This document shows positions 31,139-38,905 of a DNA stretch of 39,199 nucleotides, in pieces. Numbering within the stretch: position 1 is the stretch's first letter; each line of letters starts with the position of its first letter. The DNA lies in assembly GCF_012933655.1 (NCBI RefSeq), contig NZ_JABBJJ010000087.1:1-39199 (forward strand), read 5' to 3'. Under the pieces are notes generated by a model, which saw nothing but the letters and a program-made list of their open reading frames with translations, did no database searches and had not been told where the DNA came from. The translations under genes were made by a program, and so were the position numbers. Source of the DNA: Pyxidicoccus fallax (GTDB lineage: Bacteria > Myxococcota > Myxococcia > Myxococcales > Myxococcaceae).

Positions 31139-31996
31139 TCAGCGGCCGGAGCGGCCAGGCTTCGCCGTGAGGTCGCGCTCCAGCCGCGTCAGCAACGCCA
31201 CCTCGGCGCGCGCACGCTCGGCGAGCGGAGCGAAGAGCAGGCGCGCGCGCAGGGCCATCCCCTGCTCCAGCTCGAAGGCGCGCAGGTCCTCCGGCAGCGT
31301 CAACAGCAGCTCGCCGAGGGGCTTCACCCGGTGGAGCTGGTAGGAGCCGTCCGCTTCCAGCCGGCGCACCAGCGCCTCCGGAGTCAGCCCCCGCGCGAGC
31401 CCGTCTTTCGCCTGCGCGTGCAGCTGGAGCCCGGAGTGCACCCGCTCCTCCAGGTCCGCGAGCACCCTGGTCGCCGTCTCGCGCGCCGTCGCGAGCAGTC
31501 TCAGGGGGTCCAGCGCGCGCTCCACCCGGCGGCGAAGGGCGGCGGGCACGTTCCGCGCGCGCCCTTCCACCCGGGCCAGCACGGCGTCGCGGTAGCTCGC
31601 GGCGAACACCACCCGGAACAGGGCCTCCTCCAGCGGCAGCCGGTCCTCCGACGTGAGTCCCTCGGACAGCCCGACGAGTCCTTCCCCCGTGAGGACATGG
31701 CGCTGCCTCCGCGAGGTGGCGCCGCCCGGCGGGCCCGCCACGGTCTCCAGCCATCCGGTCTGACGCAGCCGCGTGAGCGCCCGCCGGACCTGCGTGAGGT
31801 CGATGTCTTGCGAGGGCCGGACGACGTCGTGCTCGGCCCAGTTGGTGAAGAGGAGGAAGAAGAAGCGCACGTCGGAGGCACGAAAGCCGCCGACCCGCGC
31901 GCCCGCGCCATGCGCGGCCAGCAGCGCCGCCTGCACGAAGGTGGCCTGCGCGGCCACGAAGCCCAGCCGGTGCGAGAGCGTGGAGGAACGTGCCAT
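31139..31996 (-). CDS. Winged-helix-like protein of unknown function, possible regulator
   Basis: A 285-residue soluble protein I do not recognise. The region at about residues 30-125 looks like a winged helix: a helical start (GFRASDVRFFFLLFTNWAEHD), then LTQVRRALTRLRQTGWLET as the recognition helix and RRQRHVLTGEGLVGLSEGL as the wing. This is similar to PaaX- and MarR-like domains. The rest is almost all-helical and Arg/Leu-rich (AALRRRVERALDPLRLLATARETATRVLADLEERVHS as separate helices). The start at MARSSTLS is chosen since longer starts add nothing conserved; the Shine-Dalgarno is weak. It is divergent from the HXXEE membrane protein gene, which it might control. Confidence 0.6.
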   Translation of the reverse strand: MARSSTLSHRLGFVAAQATFVQAALLAAHGAGARVGGFRASDVRFFFLLFTNWAEHDVVRPSQDIDLTQVRRALTRLRQTGWLETVAGPPGGATSRRQRHVLTGEGLVGLSEGLTSEDRLPLEEALFRVVFAASYRDAVLARVEGRARNVPAALRRRVERALDPLRLLATARETATRVLADLEERVHSGLQLHAQAKDGLARGLTPEALVRRLEADGSYQLHRVKPLGELLLTLPEDLRAFELEQGMALRARLLFAPLAERARAEVALLTRLERDLTAKPGRSGR

Positions 31997-32092
31997 GTGA
32001 GGTCCGATGCTAGACGAGCGCGCCGTGAGTGGCCCGATGCCAGCTGACTGTGTCACCTCTCCCCCTGTCAGGGGTAGCGTGCGCCTCGCCCC

Positions 32093-32605
32093 ATGACGAA
32101 GTCACATGCCCTCTGGCTGGTGCCGCTGCTGCTCACCGTGCACAACACGGAGGAGGCGCTGTGGATGCACCGGGTGCTGCCGCTGGCGCCGGAACGCATT
32201 CCCGCGCCAATGCGGAGCCTGCTGCCCACCGTCACCCTGCCCCAGTTCCTGCTCGTGCTGGGCCTGGTGACGGTGCTGCCCTACTGCGTCGCCCGCTGGG
32301 GAGACCTGGAGCGCGAGCGCGGGCCAGCGACGTACGCCCTGCTGACGCTCCAGGTGACCATGGCCCTCAATGTGCTGTCCCACGTGGGCACAGCGGTGAC
32401 GCTCGGTGGCTACGCCCCCGGGCTCGTCACGGCGCTGCTCGTCAACGTGCCCTTCAGCGCGTACCTGTTCCGCCGCGCCGCGAGAGCGCGTTGGGTGAGG
32501 CCTCGGGACTGGGTGGGAATGGTGGCCGTGGCGCTGGTGCTTCATGGCCCCGTGCTGCTCGGGCTCATGGCGCTCGCCGGCCGGGTGACGCGCGCCTCGA
32601 ACTGA
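32093..32605 (+). CDS. HXXEE domain membrane protein
   Basis: A 170-residue integral membrane protein with four or five hydrophobic segments (about 7-17, 48-68, 79-103, 108-124, 138-162). HNTEE at residues 17-21 within the first segment is the H-x-x-E-E motif of the HXXEE family, and a second histidine in NVLSHVG lies in the third. The clustered His/Glu residues in the membrane suggest metal binding or a membrane enzyme, but the family has no proven activity. The gene is short for one encoding a regulator target, but stands divergent from the unknown winged-helix-like gene. Its stop lies six bases from that of the convergent M56-SLT gene. Confidence 0.83.
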   Translation: MTKSHALWLVPLLLTVHNTEEALWMHRVLPLAPERIPAPMRSLLPTVTLPQFLLVLGLVTVLPYCVARWGDLERERGPATYALLTLQVTMALNVLSHVGTAVTLGGYAPGLVTALLVNVPFSAYLFRRAARARWVRPRDWVGMVAVALVLHGPVLLGLMALAGRVTRASN

Positions 32606-32611
32606 GGCGCT

Positions 32612-34228
32612 TCAGTCCAGCAGGTGCGGATTGCGCAGGATGAGCAGCCCCGCCTGCACGGTGGCGGTGTAGTCGTTGAGCTTGCCGGCGTTGGCGAGCA
32701 CCGTCACGTCCCGGCTGCCCGTCTCGGCAATCACCCGGTCCACCAGCTGCTCACCCTGGTTGTACGCGGCGAACGTCAGCCGCCAGTCGCCGCCATAGCG
32801 CGCGTGCAGGTCGGACAGCAGCGCCGCGGCGGCCTGCGTCTCACGCGTCACGTCCAGGCGCTCGTCCTTCTTCGCGCTCACCTCCAGCCCGTAGCGGCGC
32901 GCCGTGTCCGGGATGAACATCCACACGCCCGCGCCGCGCAGGCCCGGGGCCAGGGACGGGTTCGTGCTCGTCTCCGGCATGTTCGTCACCGCCGACTCCA
33001 CCACCGCCACGGCCAGCAGGCCCTCGGGGAGGTTCTTCGCGCGCAGCCCCGTCAGCAGCGCCTCGCGCTGCGCCGCCAGATTCGTGAGCGCGCGCTTCAT
33101 GAAGGCGCGCCCCTTCTCCGTGCCGATGAGCCGGTTGACCTGCGCCACCACCTGCGCGTCCACCACCACCGGCACGTCTCCGGCTGGCTGGCTCGACTCG
33201 GCGAGCGCCTTCGCCTCCGCGAGCGTCACCGTGCGGCCGCGCGCCGCGCCCTGGGCCAGCGTCGCCAGGGGAAGAAGGACGAGGGACAACGCGGCCAGCA
33301 GCGCCGCGACGCCATGAGCACGCAGGGGACGGGGTTGGAACAGCATCTCGATTCTCCTTTGGGTCGGGTGGGACATGCCGGTGGCTCCGGCGGGAAGGGG
33401 CGGCGCGCCCGGAAGCGACAGCGCCGCCTGAAGCAGGCATTTCGCGTAGGCGTGCGCCTGGGCCCGGCCACTGGCCACCAGCGCCTCGTCACACGCCAGC
33501 TCCTGGAGCGAGGCCAGCCAGCGTGACAGCAGATGCGCCGCCGGATGCCAGAAGAACGCGCCCGTGAGCACGAGCCGCGCGAAGGCCAGGTGCGTGTCAC
33601 GCTGGCGGTGGTGCTGCAGCTCGTGCAGCACCGTGAGTCGGAAGGACTCCGCGTCCTCCAGCAGCGACGGAGGCACCACCACCCACGCGGACGGGCCCCG
33701 GCGGCGGGGGAACCACGCGGAGAAGGCGGGCGTGCCCTCCTCTCCCAGCGCCACCACGACGCGGCCCACGCCTCGCACCCGGGGCAATGCCTCCAGCCGG
33801 CGCAACAGCCGCCGGTGACGCGCCAGCGCCCGCCCGGTGAAGACGGCCGCGCCCACGGCGAGCCCCAGCCCGACGAGTGACAGCGCCGTCGGCCATGACG
33901 GCCCCGACGCGCGAGCCGGAGTCACGGCCCGAGCGGCCGGAGCATTCCACGTGGGCGCGGGCAGCCGTCCCGCGTGCCGCGCCACCGAGCGCTCGAAGGT
34001 GAAGAGCGGCCCGGCCGGCGACAGCGCGTGGGCCCCTGTCGCAAGCAGCGGCAGCACCAGCGCGAGCAGCAGCGCCCCCCGCCCCACGCGCAGCGACTGG
34101 CGCGCGGACAGCGGCACCCCCACCCACGCGAGCAGGGCCAGCCCAAGCCGCGTCAACAGCAGCGCCACCGGCAGCAGCAGCGCCACCGCCACGTACCAGG
34201 AAGCCAGCTCCCGGAGGGCCGCGCTCAT
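32612..34228 (-). CDS. M56 (BlaR1-type) membrane metallopeptidase fused to a lytic transglycosylase (SLT) domain
   Basis: A 538-residue membrane protein. Hydrophobic segments lie at about 12-38, 50-70 and 113-131. The M56 zinc peptidase motif is HELQH at 202-206, with E243-x-x-x-D247 (QELACDEAL) as third-ligand region and a segment at 305-327 returning across the membrane. In BlaR1/MecR1 the following extracytoplasmic domain is a penicillin-binding sensor. Here residues about 360-538 are instead an SLT-type muramidase domain: catalytic E411 in AVVESAVTN, GAGVWMFIPDTARRYGL, and AYNQG at 488-492, all as in MltD/Slt. The start overlaps the stop of the BlaI-like gene by ATGA. By analogy the peptidase would inactivate the repressor when the SLT domain meets peptidoglycan or its fragments. 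That signal is inference; all catalytic residues look intact. Confidence 0.9.
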   Translation of the reverse strand: MSAALRELASWYVAVALLLPVALLLTRLGLALLAWVGVPLSARQSLRVGRGALLLALVLPLLATGAHALSPAGPLFTFERSVARHAGRLPAPTWNAPAARAVTPARASGPSWPTALSLVGLGLAVGAAVFTGRALARHRRLLRRLEALPRVRGVGRVVVALGEEGTPAFSAWFPRRRGPSAWVVVPPSLLEDAESFRLTVLHELQHHRQRDTHLAFARLVLTGAFFWHPAAHLLSRWLASLQELACDEALVASGRAQAHAYAKCLLQAALSLPGAPPLPAGATGMSHPTQRRIEMLFQPRPLRAHGVAALLAALSLVLLPLATLAQGAARGRTVTLAEAKALAESSQPAGDVPVVVDAQVVAQVNRLIGTEKGRAFMKRALTNLAAQREALLTGLRAKNLPEGLLAVAVVESAVTNMPETSTNPSLAPGLRGAGVWMFIPDTARRYGLEVSAKKDERLDVTRETQAAAALLSDLHARYGGDWRLTFAAYNQGEQLVDRVIAETGSRDVTVLANAGKLNDYTATVQAGLLILRNPHLLD

Positions 34229-34623
34229 GACTTGTCCCCCTTCCCCTTGAGCAGCTTGCGGATCTGCTCCACCTCCTCGGGCGCCAGTGGCACCGCCTCC
34301 ACCAGCCGCGCCACCAGCGCGGACGGCGTGCCCTCGAAGAGGGTGTCCACCAGGTGGCGCACGCTCTGGGCCTCGTACGCCTCGCGCGGCAGCACCGCCG
34401 AGTACAGGTGGCCCCGGCCCTGCTTGCGGCTGCGCACCACGCCCTTCTGCTCCAGAATCCGCAGGACGGTGGAGACCGAGGTGTACGCGAGCGCGCGCTC
34501 GGGCGGCAGCGCGGCGAGCACGTCCGCCACGCTCACCTCGCCCAGGCGCCAGACGATGTGCATCAGTTCGAGCTCCACCGGCGTCAACGGCCGGGGCGCT
34601 TCGGGCTCGGGTTTGCTGGCCAC
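34225..34623 (-). CDS. BlaI/MecI/CopY-family transcriptional repressor
   Basis: A 132-residue winged-helix repressor. The DNA-binding part is residues about 12-82 (LTPVELELMHIVWRLGEVSVADVL, YTSVSTVLRILEQKGVVRSRKQGRGHLYSAV), followed by the C-terminal dimerisation helices (VRHLVDTLFEGTPSALVARLVE, LAPEEVEQIRKLLKGKG). In BlaR1-BlaI systems the sensor peptidase triggers cleavage of the repressor near the junction of these parts. It is co-transcribed and translationally coupled (ATGA) with the M56-SLT gene. Two dyads just upstream of its start are the obvious self-operator, so the operon should be autorepressed. Assignment is secure. Confidence 0.95.
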   Translation of the reverse strand: MASKPEPEAPRPLTPVELELMHIVWRLGEVSVADVLAALPPERALAYTSVSTVLRILEQKGVVRSRKQGRGHLYSAVLPREAYEAQSVRHLVDTLFEGTPSALVARLVEAVPLAPEEVEQIRKLLKGKGDKS

Positions 34624-34649
34624 GTGAGTTCCTCCGTGACCCGCAAACT

Positions 34650-34688
34650 ACTAAGGCCTTAGTTGCTCGTCAACTAAGCCCTTAGTTG
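34650..34688. promoter_or_regulatory. Double BlaI-type operator
   Basis: ACTAAGGCCTTAGT at 34650-34663 is a perfect 14-base palindrome. CAACTAAG-CC-CTTAGTTG at 34671-34688 has perfect eight-base arms. The two share the core CTAAG(N2)CTTAG, with centres 23 bases apart, about two helical turns. They lie 27 to 65 bases before the BlaI-type repressor start and just after the end of the MhpA-like gene. Confidence 0.85.
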
Positions 34689-34711
34689 ATTCCACGGGGT
34701 GGGCCCGCGCC

Positions 34712-36304
34712 TCACACGCCGAGGGCGGAGCGCAGCTCGGGAAGGCGCTGGGCCTTCACCGCGCCGAAGACGAAGCGGTCCGGGCGGAGCACCACCACGT
34801 CGGCGGCGTGACGGGAGAACCACTCCGTCAGCTTCCCGGTGACGTCCACCACCGCCGGGGCCTCGGCCTTGGGGGTCTGCTGGGCGGGGCGGAAGGTCAC
34901 CAGCCGGCCGCCGAGCGACTCGGCCAGCTCGCGCGCCGCGGCCAGCTCCGCCGCCGGGGCGTCCCAGCGGCACAGCACCGTGAAGTCGTTGCCCAGCGTC
35001 TGGTCGAGCAGCACCTCCTCGCCCGACTCCAACCGCACCTTCGGCTGGATGAAGTACGAGCCCTCCGCCGCCTTGGGGTCCACCTTCGGGCCGCCGAAGT
35101 AGTAGCCCTGGGCGTGCAGCGGCGGCTGCTTGAACTCGAAGCCCTGGATGAAGCGGCGCACGCGGGGGATGCGCTGGACGGTGCGCATGAACACGTCGCG
35201 CAGCGTGGCCACCACCGGGTTGCGCGCCATGAAGAGGTGCCCCACGTTGACGCACAGCTTCTGCACGTCCGCCACGTGCGGGCGGCGCTCCTGCTCGTAG
35301 CTGTCCAGCAGCGAGTCCGAAGCCTGCCCGTGCAGCACCCGCTTCAGCTTCCAGGCGAGGTTGGCCGCGTCGCGCATGCCGGACACGAGCCCCTGGCCCA
35401 TGAAGGGAGGCATGGTGTGCGCCGCGTCACCCAGCAGGAAGACGTTGCGCTCGCGCCAGCGCGCCGCGTTGAGGCAGTGGAAGGTGTACACCTGCGCGCG
35501 CTCGATGCGCACGCGCTTCGGGTCGACGTAGGGGGCGATGAGCCCGGCGATGGTCTCCGGCTTCTCCAGGTGCTCGCGCGTCTCGCCGGGCATCATCATG
35601 AACTCCCACCGGAGCTGGTTCCTCGCGCCGGTGGCGATGAAGGCGGGGCGCTTCGGGTCGCACACGAAGCGGCAGAGGTCCGGCGCCGGGCCGTCGATGG
35701 TGCCCGACACCGCCAGCCACTGCTCGCCGTAGGCCTTGCCGGACATCTCGATGCCCAGCGCCTTGCGCACCGCGCTGCGCGCGCCGTCACACGCCAGCAG
35801 GTACCGCCCGCGCACCGAGTGCACCGCGCCGGTGGCCACCTCGCGGTAGCGCACCGTCACCCCGCGTGCGTCCTGCTCCACGCTCTCGAAGGCCATGCCC
35901 TGCCGCAGCTCCACGTGCGGGAAGCGCTGGAAGCCGTCGCGCAGCGCGCCCTCCAGCAGGGGCTGGTGGAAGAACCACAGCGGCGTGTGCCCGAAGCCGA
36001 AGTCCGTCTGGCCCGTGTGCACTTCCGCGAAGCGCTTGCCGGAGCCGCCCACGTACTCCGCGAAGCGCGTCTCCTTCATGTCCTTCTGGAGCAGCTCCAG
36101 CAGGCCCGTGGCCTGGTAGATGCGCAGCCCCTCGTCGTCGCACGAGAAGGCCCGGGGCTCGCCGTGCGGCGCCACGTCGCGCTCCAATAGCAACGTCCGC
36201 ACGCCCATCAACCCCAGCAGATTCCCGGTGAGCGCGCCCACCGGGCCACAGCCGCTGATGATGACATCGACCTGCATGTCGGACTGTTGGCTGTCGCAAC
36301 CCAT
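34712..36304 (-). CDS. MhpA-like FAD-dependent aromatic hydroxylase
   Basis: A 530-residue group A flavin monooxygenase similar to 3-(3-hydroxyphenyl)propionate hydroxylase and polyketide hydroxylases of that clan. FAD motifs: SGCGPVGALTGNLLGLMG at the N-terminus, LLACDGARSAVRKALG (the DG motif), and LLGDAAHTMPPFMGQGLVSGMRDAANLAWKL. A C-terminal thioredoxin-like segment (GNDFTVLCRWDAP, VVVLRPDRFVFG) is present, as in MhpA and RdmE-type enzymes. The start at MGCDSQQ is supported by GAGGAGG five bases upstream. The reaction would be ring hydroxylation of a phenolic compound with NAD(P)H and O2. It is divergent from the SARP-type activator across a 230-base region and is its likely target. There are no other ring-cleavage genes nearby, so a biosynthetic role in a natural product is possible too. 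Confidence 0.9.
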   Translation of the reverse strand: MGCDSQQSDMQVDVIISGCGPVGALTGNLLGLMGVRTLLLERDVAPHGEPRAFSCDDEGLRIYQATGLLELLQKDMKETRFAEYVGGSGKRFAEVHTGQTDFGFGHTPLWFFHQPLLEGALRDGFQRFPHVELRQGMAFESVEQDARGVTVRYREVATGAVHSVRGRYLLACDGARSAVRKALGIEMSGKAYGEQWLAVSGTIDGPAPDLCRFVCDPKRPAFIATGARNQLRWEFMMMPGETREHLEKPETIAGLIAPYVDPKRVRIERAQVYTFHCLNAARWRERNVFLLGDAAHTMPPFMGQGLVSGMRDAANLAWKLKRVLHGQASDSLLDSYEQERRPHVADVQKLCVNVGHLFMARNPVVATLRDVFMRTVQRIPRVRRFIQGFEFKQPPLHAQGYYFGGPKVDPKAAEGSYFIQPKVRLESGEEVLLDQTLGNDFTVLCRWDAPAAELAAARELAESLGGRLVTFRPAQQTPKAEAPAVVDVTGKLTEWFSRHAADVVVLRPDRFVFGAVKAQRLPELRSALGV

Positions 36305-36348
36305 GGTGCCTCCTCGGGCAATAACTCGCATATTGAATAACCAGAGGG

Positions 36349-36375
36349 TGTGACCACGCTGTGACGGCGTTCACA
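36349..36375. promoter_or_regulatory. CRP-like palindrome overlapping 11-bp-spaced direct repeats
   Basis: TGTGA-N6-TCACA at 36360-36375 is a perfect CRP/FNR-type consensus dyad. Its left half also forms a direct repeat with TGTGAC at 36349, eleven bases earlier. Eleven-base-spaced direct repeats are the known layout of SARP binding sites. The element lies between the MhpA-like gene and the SARP-like regulator gene. Confidence 0.55.
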
Positions 36376-36534
36376 GCTCTTTCCGTCATCCGCCCGCAGC
36401 GGCGAAGTTCGGCAGGACAGAACACCCACATGACAAGGATTGTCACTCCTGGGGCAATCCCTACCCGTGACGGAGCCCCCGGTGTGGCGTGATACCTTCC
36501 CGTGCCTCCCACCGAGGGGGGCTTCGGGGAGGAC

Positions 36535-38607
36535 ATGTCAGGTAACGAGGTGGCAGACACGCGAAGTGTCCGCCTGGAGCTGCTCGGCGAGGCGCGGCTC
36601 CGGAGCGGTGACGCGCTCATTGCGTTGGAGCGCCGTACCGCCGGTGTGCTCGCGTGGCTCGCGCTGGAGGGGCCCCACCCCAAGTACCGGCTCGCGGGGC
36701 TGCTGTGGGCGGAGTCCAGCGAGACGACGGCGCGCAACAACATGCGACAGCTGCTGCGCCGGCTGCGGCTGGCGTGCGGAGCGGACCTGGTGCAGGGCAC
36801 GGACGTGCTGTCCCTCTGTGAGAGCGTCGTCAGCGACGCCAACGAATTGCAGGCCCACGTGCTCGCGGGGCGCCACACCCAGGCGCTGGCGCTGGACGGC
36901 GTGCTGCTGGGCGCGCTCGAGTACGAGGACTGCAGCGAGTTCCAGCGGTGGCTGGAGGGCGCGCGCGAGCGGCTGGACAAGCTGCGGCGCCGGGCCGCGG
37001 CGCTGGAGTCGGAGGCGCGGGAGCGGCGGGGAGACCTGACGGGAGCGCTCGCACTGGCGGAGCAGCTCATCAGCATGGACCCGTACTCGGAGGAATCCTG
37101 GCGCCGGCTGATGCGACTGCAGTACGTGGGCGGAGACCGGATGGCGGCGCTCAACACGTTCGAGCGGTGCCGCCGCATGCTGCGCGAGGAGCTGGGCACC
37201 ACGCCGCTGCCGGAGACGCTGGCGCTGGCGCGGGAAATCGAGCGCGGACCCAAGACGTCGACGGCCCCCGCCCCTCCGAAGCCGAAGCTGCCGCTGTCCG
37301 TGCTGCGCCCGCCCGTGCTGGTGGGACGTGAGCGCGAGTGGGCGCGGATGGAAGCGGCGTGGGAGGCGGGGCAGACCATCTTCCTGGCGGGCGAGCCCGG
37401 CGTGGGCAAGACGCGCCTGGCGCATGACTTCGCGGCGTCGCGCGGCATGCACTTCGTCCTGGAGGCGCGGCCCGGGGAGCTGAGCGTGCCGTACGCGTCG
37501 CACGTACGGCTGGTGCGTCAGCTGCTGGCCAGGATGCCGGACCCGAAGCTGGAGCCCTGGGTGCGGCGCGAGCTGGCGCGACTCCTGCCGGACATGGCCG
37601 GGCCCGAGGGGCCGCCCCCGCCCATGGCGGACGAGGCGGACCGCAGCCGCTTCCTCGAGGCGCACTGCCAGCTCGTCTACCAGCTGTGCACCGGGGTGGA
37701 CGCGCTCGTCGCGGACGACCTGCAGTTCATGGACACGGCGACGGCGGAGTTCGCGGTGCTGATGCTGTCGCGCCGCCACGCGCCCGGGCCGGGGGGACGC
37801 TTCCCGCGCTTCATCGATACCTACCGGAGCGACGAGCTGTCCCCGCAGGCCCACGCGTGCGTGCAGCAGCTGGTGGTCGCGGGGCTGGCCGTCGTCATCG
37901 AGCTGGAGCCGCTGGCCCCGGACGCGGTGGGCGAGCTGCTCCACACGCTGGACCTGCCCGGCGCGGAGCGGCTGGCCCCGGACGTGTCGCGGCACACCGG
38001 CGGCAACCCGCTCTTCATCACCGAGACGCTCAAGCACCTCCTGGAGACGGGCGGGCTGGAGCGCGGCTGGCCCGAGCACGTGCCTCCCTCCGGGCGCGGA
38101 CGGCAGCTGCTCCAGCAGCGCCTGGAGCGGCTCTCGCCGGCGGCCCTGCAGGTGGCCCGGCTGGCGGCGCTGGCGCGACAGTCCTTCGGGCTGGAGCTGG
38201 CCAGCGAGGTGCTGGAGATGCCGGCGCTCACGCTCGCCACGCACCTGTCGGAGCTGGAGGGCGCGCAAATCATCCGCAACGAGCGCTTCACGCACGACCT
38301 GCTCTTCGAGGTGGTGCGCGAGGGTGTGCCGCGCTCGCTGGGGTCGCTGCTCCACCGCCGGCTGGCGCTCGCGTTGGAGCTGCGCAAGGCGGCCCCGTCG
38401 GTGGTGGCGCAGCACTGGCTGGAGGGCCACGAGCCGCAGCGCGCCGTGCCCTTCCTGGTGGCCGCCGCCCAGTCCGAAGCCGCCGCCCTGCGGCACCTGG
38501 AGGCCGCGCTGCTGTACCACCGCGCCGCCGCGCTGCTGGAGGAGATAGGCAATTCCGACGAGGCCGCGCGCGTCAGGTCCCGGGCCCGGGGAATCGCCAG
38601 CGCGTAG
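36535..38607 (+). CDS. SARP-type BTAD transcriptional activator with AAA ATPase domain (AfsR-like)
   Basis: A 690-residue regulator. Residues about 8-105 form an OmpR-like winged helix (RLELLGEARLRSG, RTAGVLAWLALEG, LAGLLWAESSETTARNNMRQLLRRLR). About 110-240 are the bacterial transcriptional activation domain, with TPR-like helices (ISMDPYSEESWRRLMRLQYVGGDRMAALNTFERCRRMLREELGT in pieces). After a Pro/Lys linker comes an AAA/STAND-type ATPase with Walker A GEPGVGKT at 286-293 and Walker B VDALVADDLQF. Helical repeats follow to the end (AQHWLEGHEPQRAVPFLVAAA). GGGGAGG lies three bases before the ATG at 36535. Homologues switch on secondary-metabolite or degradative genes on ATP-dependent assembly. 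The adjacent MhpA-like gene is its probable target; the signal is unknown. Confidence 0.9.
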   Translation: MSGNEVADTRSVRLELLGEARLRSGDALIALERRTAGVLAWLALEGPHPKYRLAGLLWAESSETTARNNMRQLLRRLRLACGADLVQGTDVLSLCESVVSDANELQAHVLAGRHTQALALDGVLLGALEYEDCSEFQRWLEGARERLDKLRRRAAALESEARERRGDLTGALALAEQLISMDPYSEESWRRLMRLQYVGGDRMAALNTFERCRRMLREELGTTPLPETLALAREIERGPKTSTAPAPPKPKLPLSVLRPPVLVGREREWARMEAAWEAGQTIFLAGEPGVGKTRLAHDFAASRGMHFVLEARPGELSVPYASHVRLVRQLLARMPDPKLEPWVRRELARLLPDMAGPEGPPPPMADEADRSRFLEAHCQLVYQLCTGVDALVADDLQFMDTATAEFAVLMLSRRHAPGPGGRFPRFIDTYRSDELSPQAHACVQQLVVAGLAVVIELEPLAPDAVGELLHTLDLPGAERLAPDVSRHTGGNPLFITETLKHLLETGGLERGWPEHVPPSGRGRQLLQQRLERLSPAALQVARLAALARQSFGLELASEVLEMPALTLATHLSELEGAQIIRNERFTHDLLFEVVREGVPRSLGSLLHRRLALALELRKAAPSVVAQHWLEGHEPQRAVPFLVAAAQSEAAALRHLEAALLYHRAAALLEEIGNSDEAARVRSRARGIASA

Positions 38608-38704
38608 GTCCGCGAGACGCCGTGTGGGAGCGGGCCCGGAGCAAAGACAGACGGTGCGCCAATGACACACACGCACTGTCTGACAGGTGGCCTCAATGCC
38701 TTCT

Positions 38705-38726
38705 CACCCGCTCCTCCGCGCGGGTG
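38705..38726 (+). terminator. Hairpin downstream of the SARP-like gene
   Basis: CACCCGC-tcctccgc-GCGGGTG forms a seven-base-pair stem about 100 bases after the stop. No T-run follows. The 298 bases from 38608 to 38905 otherwise hold no gene I can support. Confidence 0.4.
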
Positions 38727-38813
38727 GGACACGCACCCCGCTCGATACACCCTGACGGGTCGCCCCGGCCTCCCCAGCGTATAGTGGGTCTCCACGAGGG
38801 AGAACATTTGTCT

Positions 38814-38835
38814 CAGACCCGGGTACGGGGGTCTG
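38814..38835 (+). promoter_or_regulatory. Hairpin in the leader of the last gene
   Basis: CAGACCC at 38814-38820 pairs with GGGTCTG at 38829-38835, about 70 bases before the ATG at 38906. It could be an operator or a leader structure. Confidence 0.3.
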
Positions 38836-38905
38836 ACCTGAACCGCACACGACATCGTCCAAGCGGTCAGATGCCCGTCCGCCTTGCGGTGCGAATTCTC
38901 AGAGC

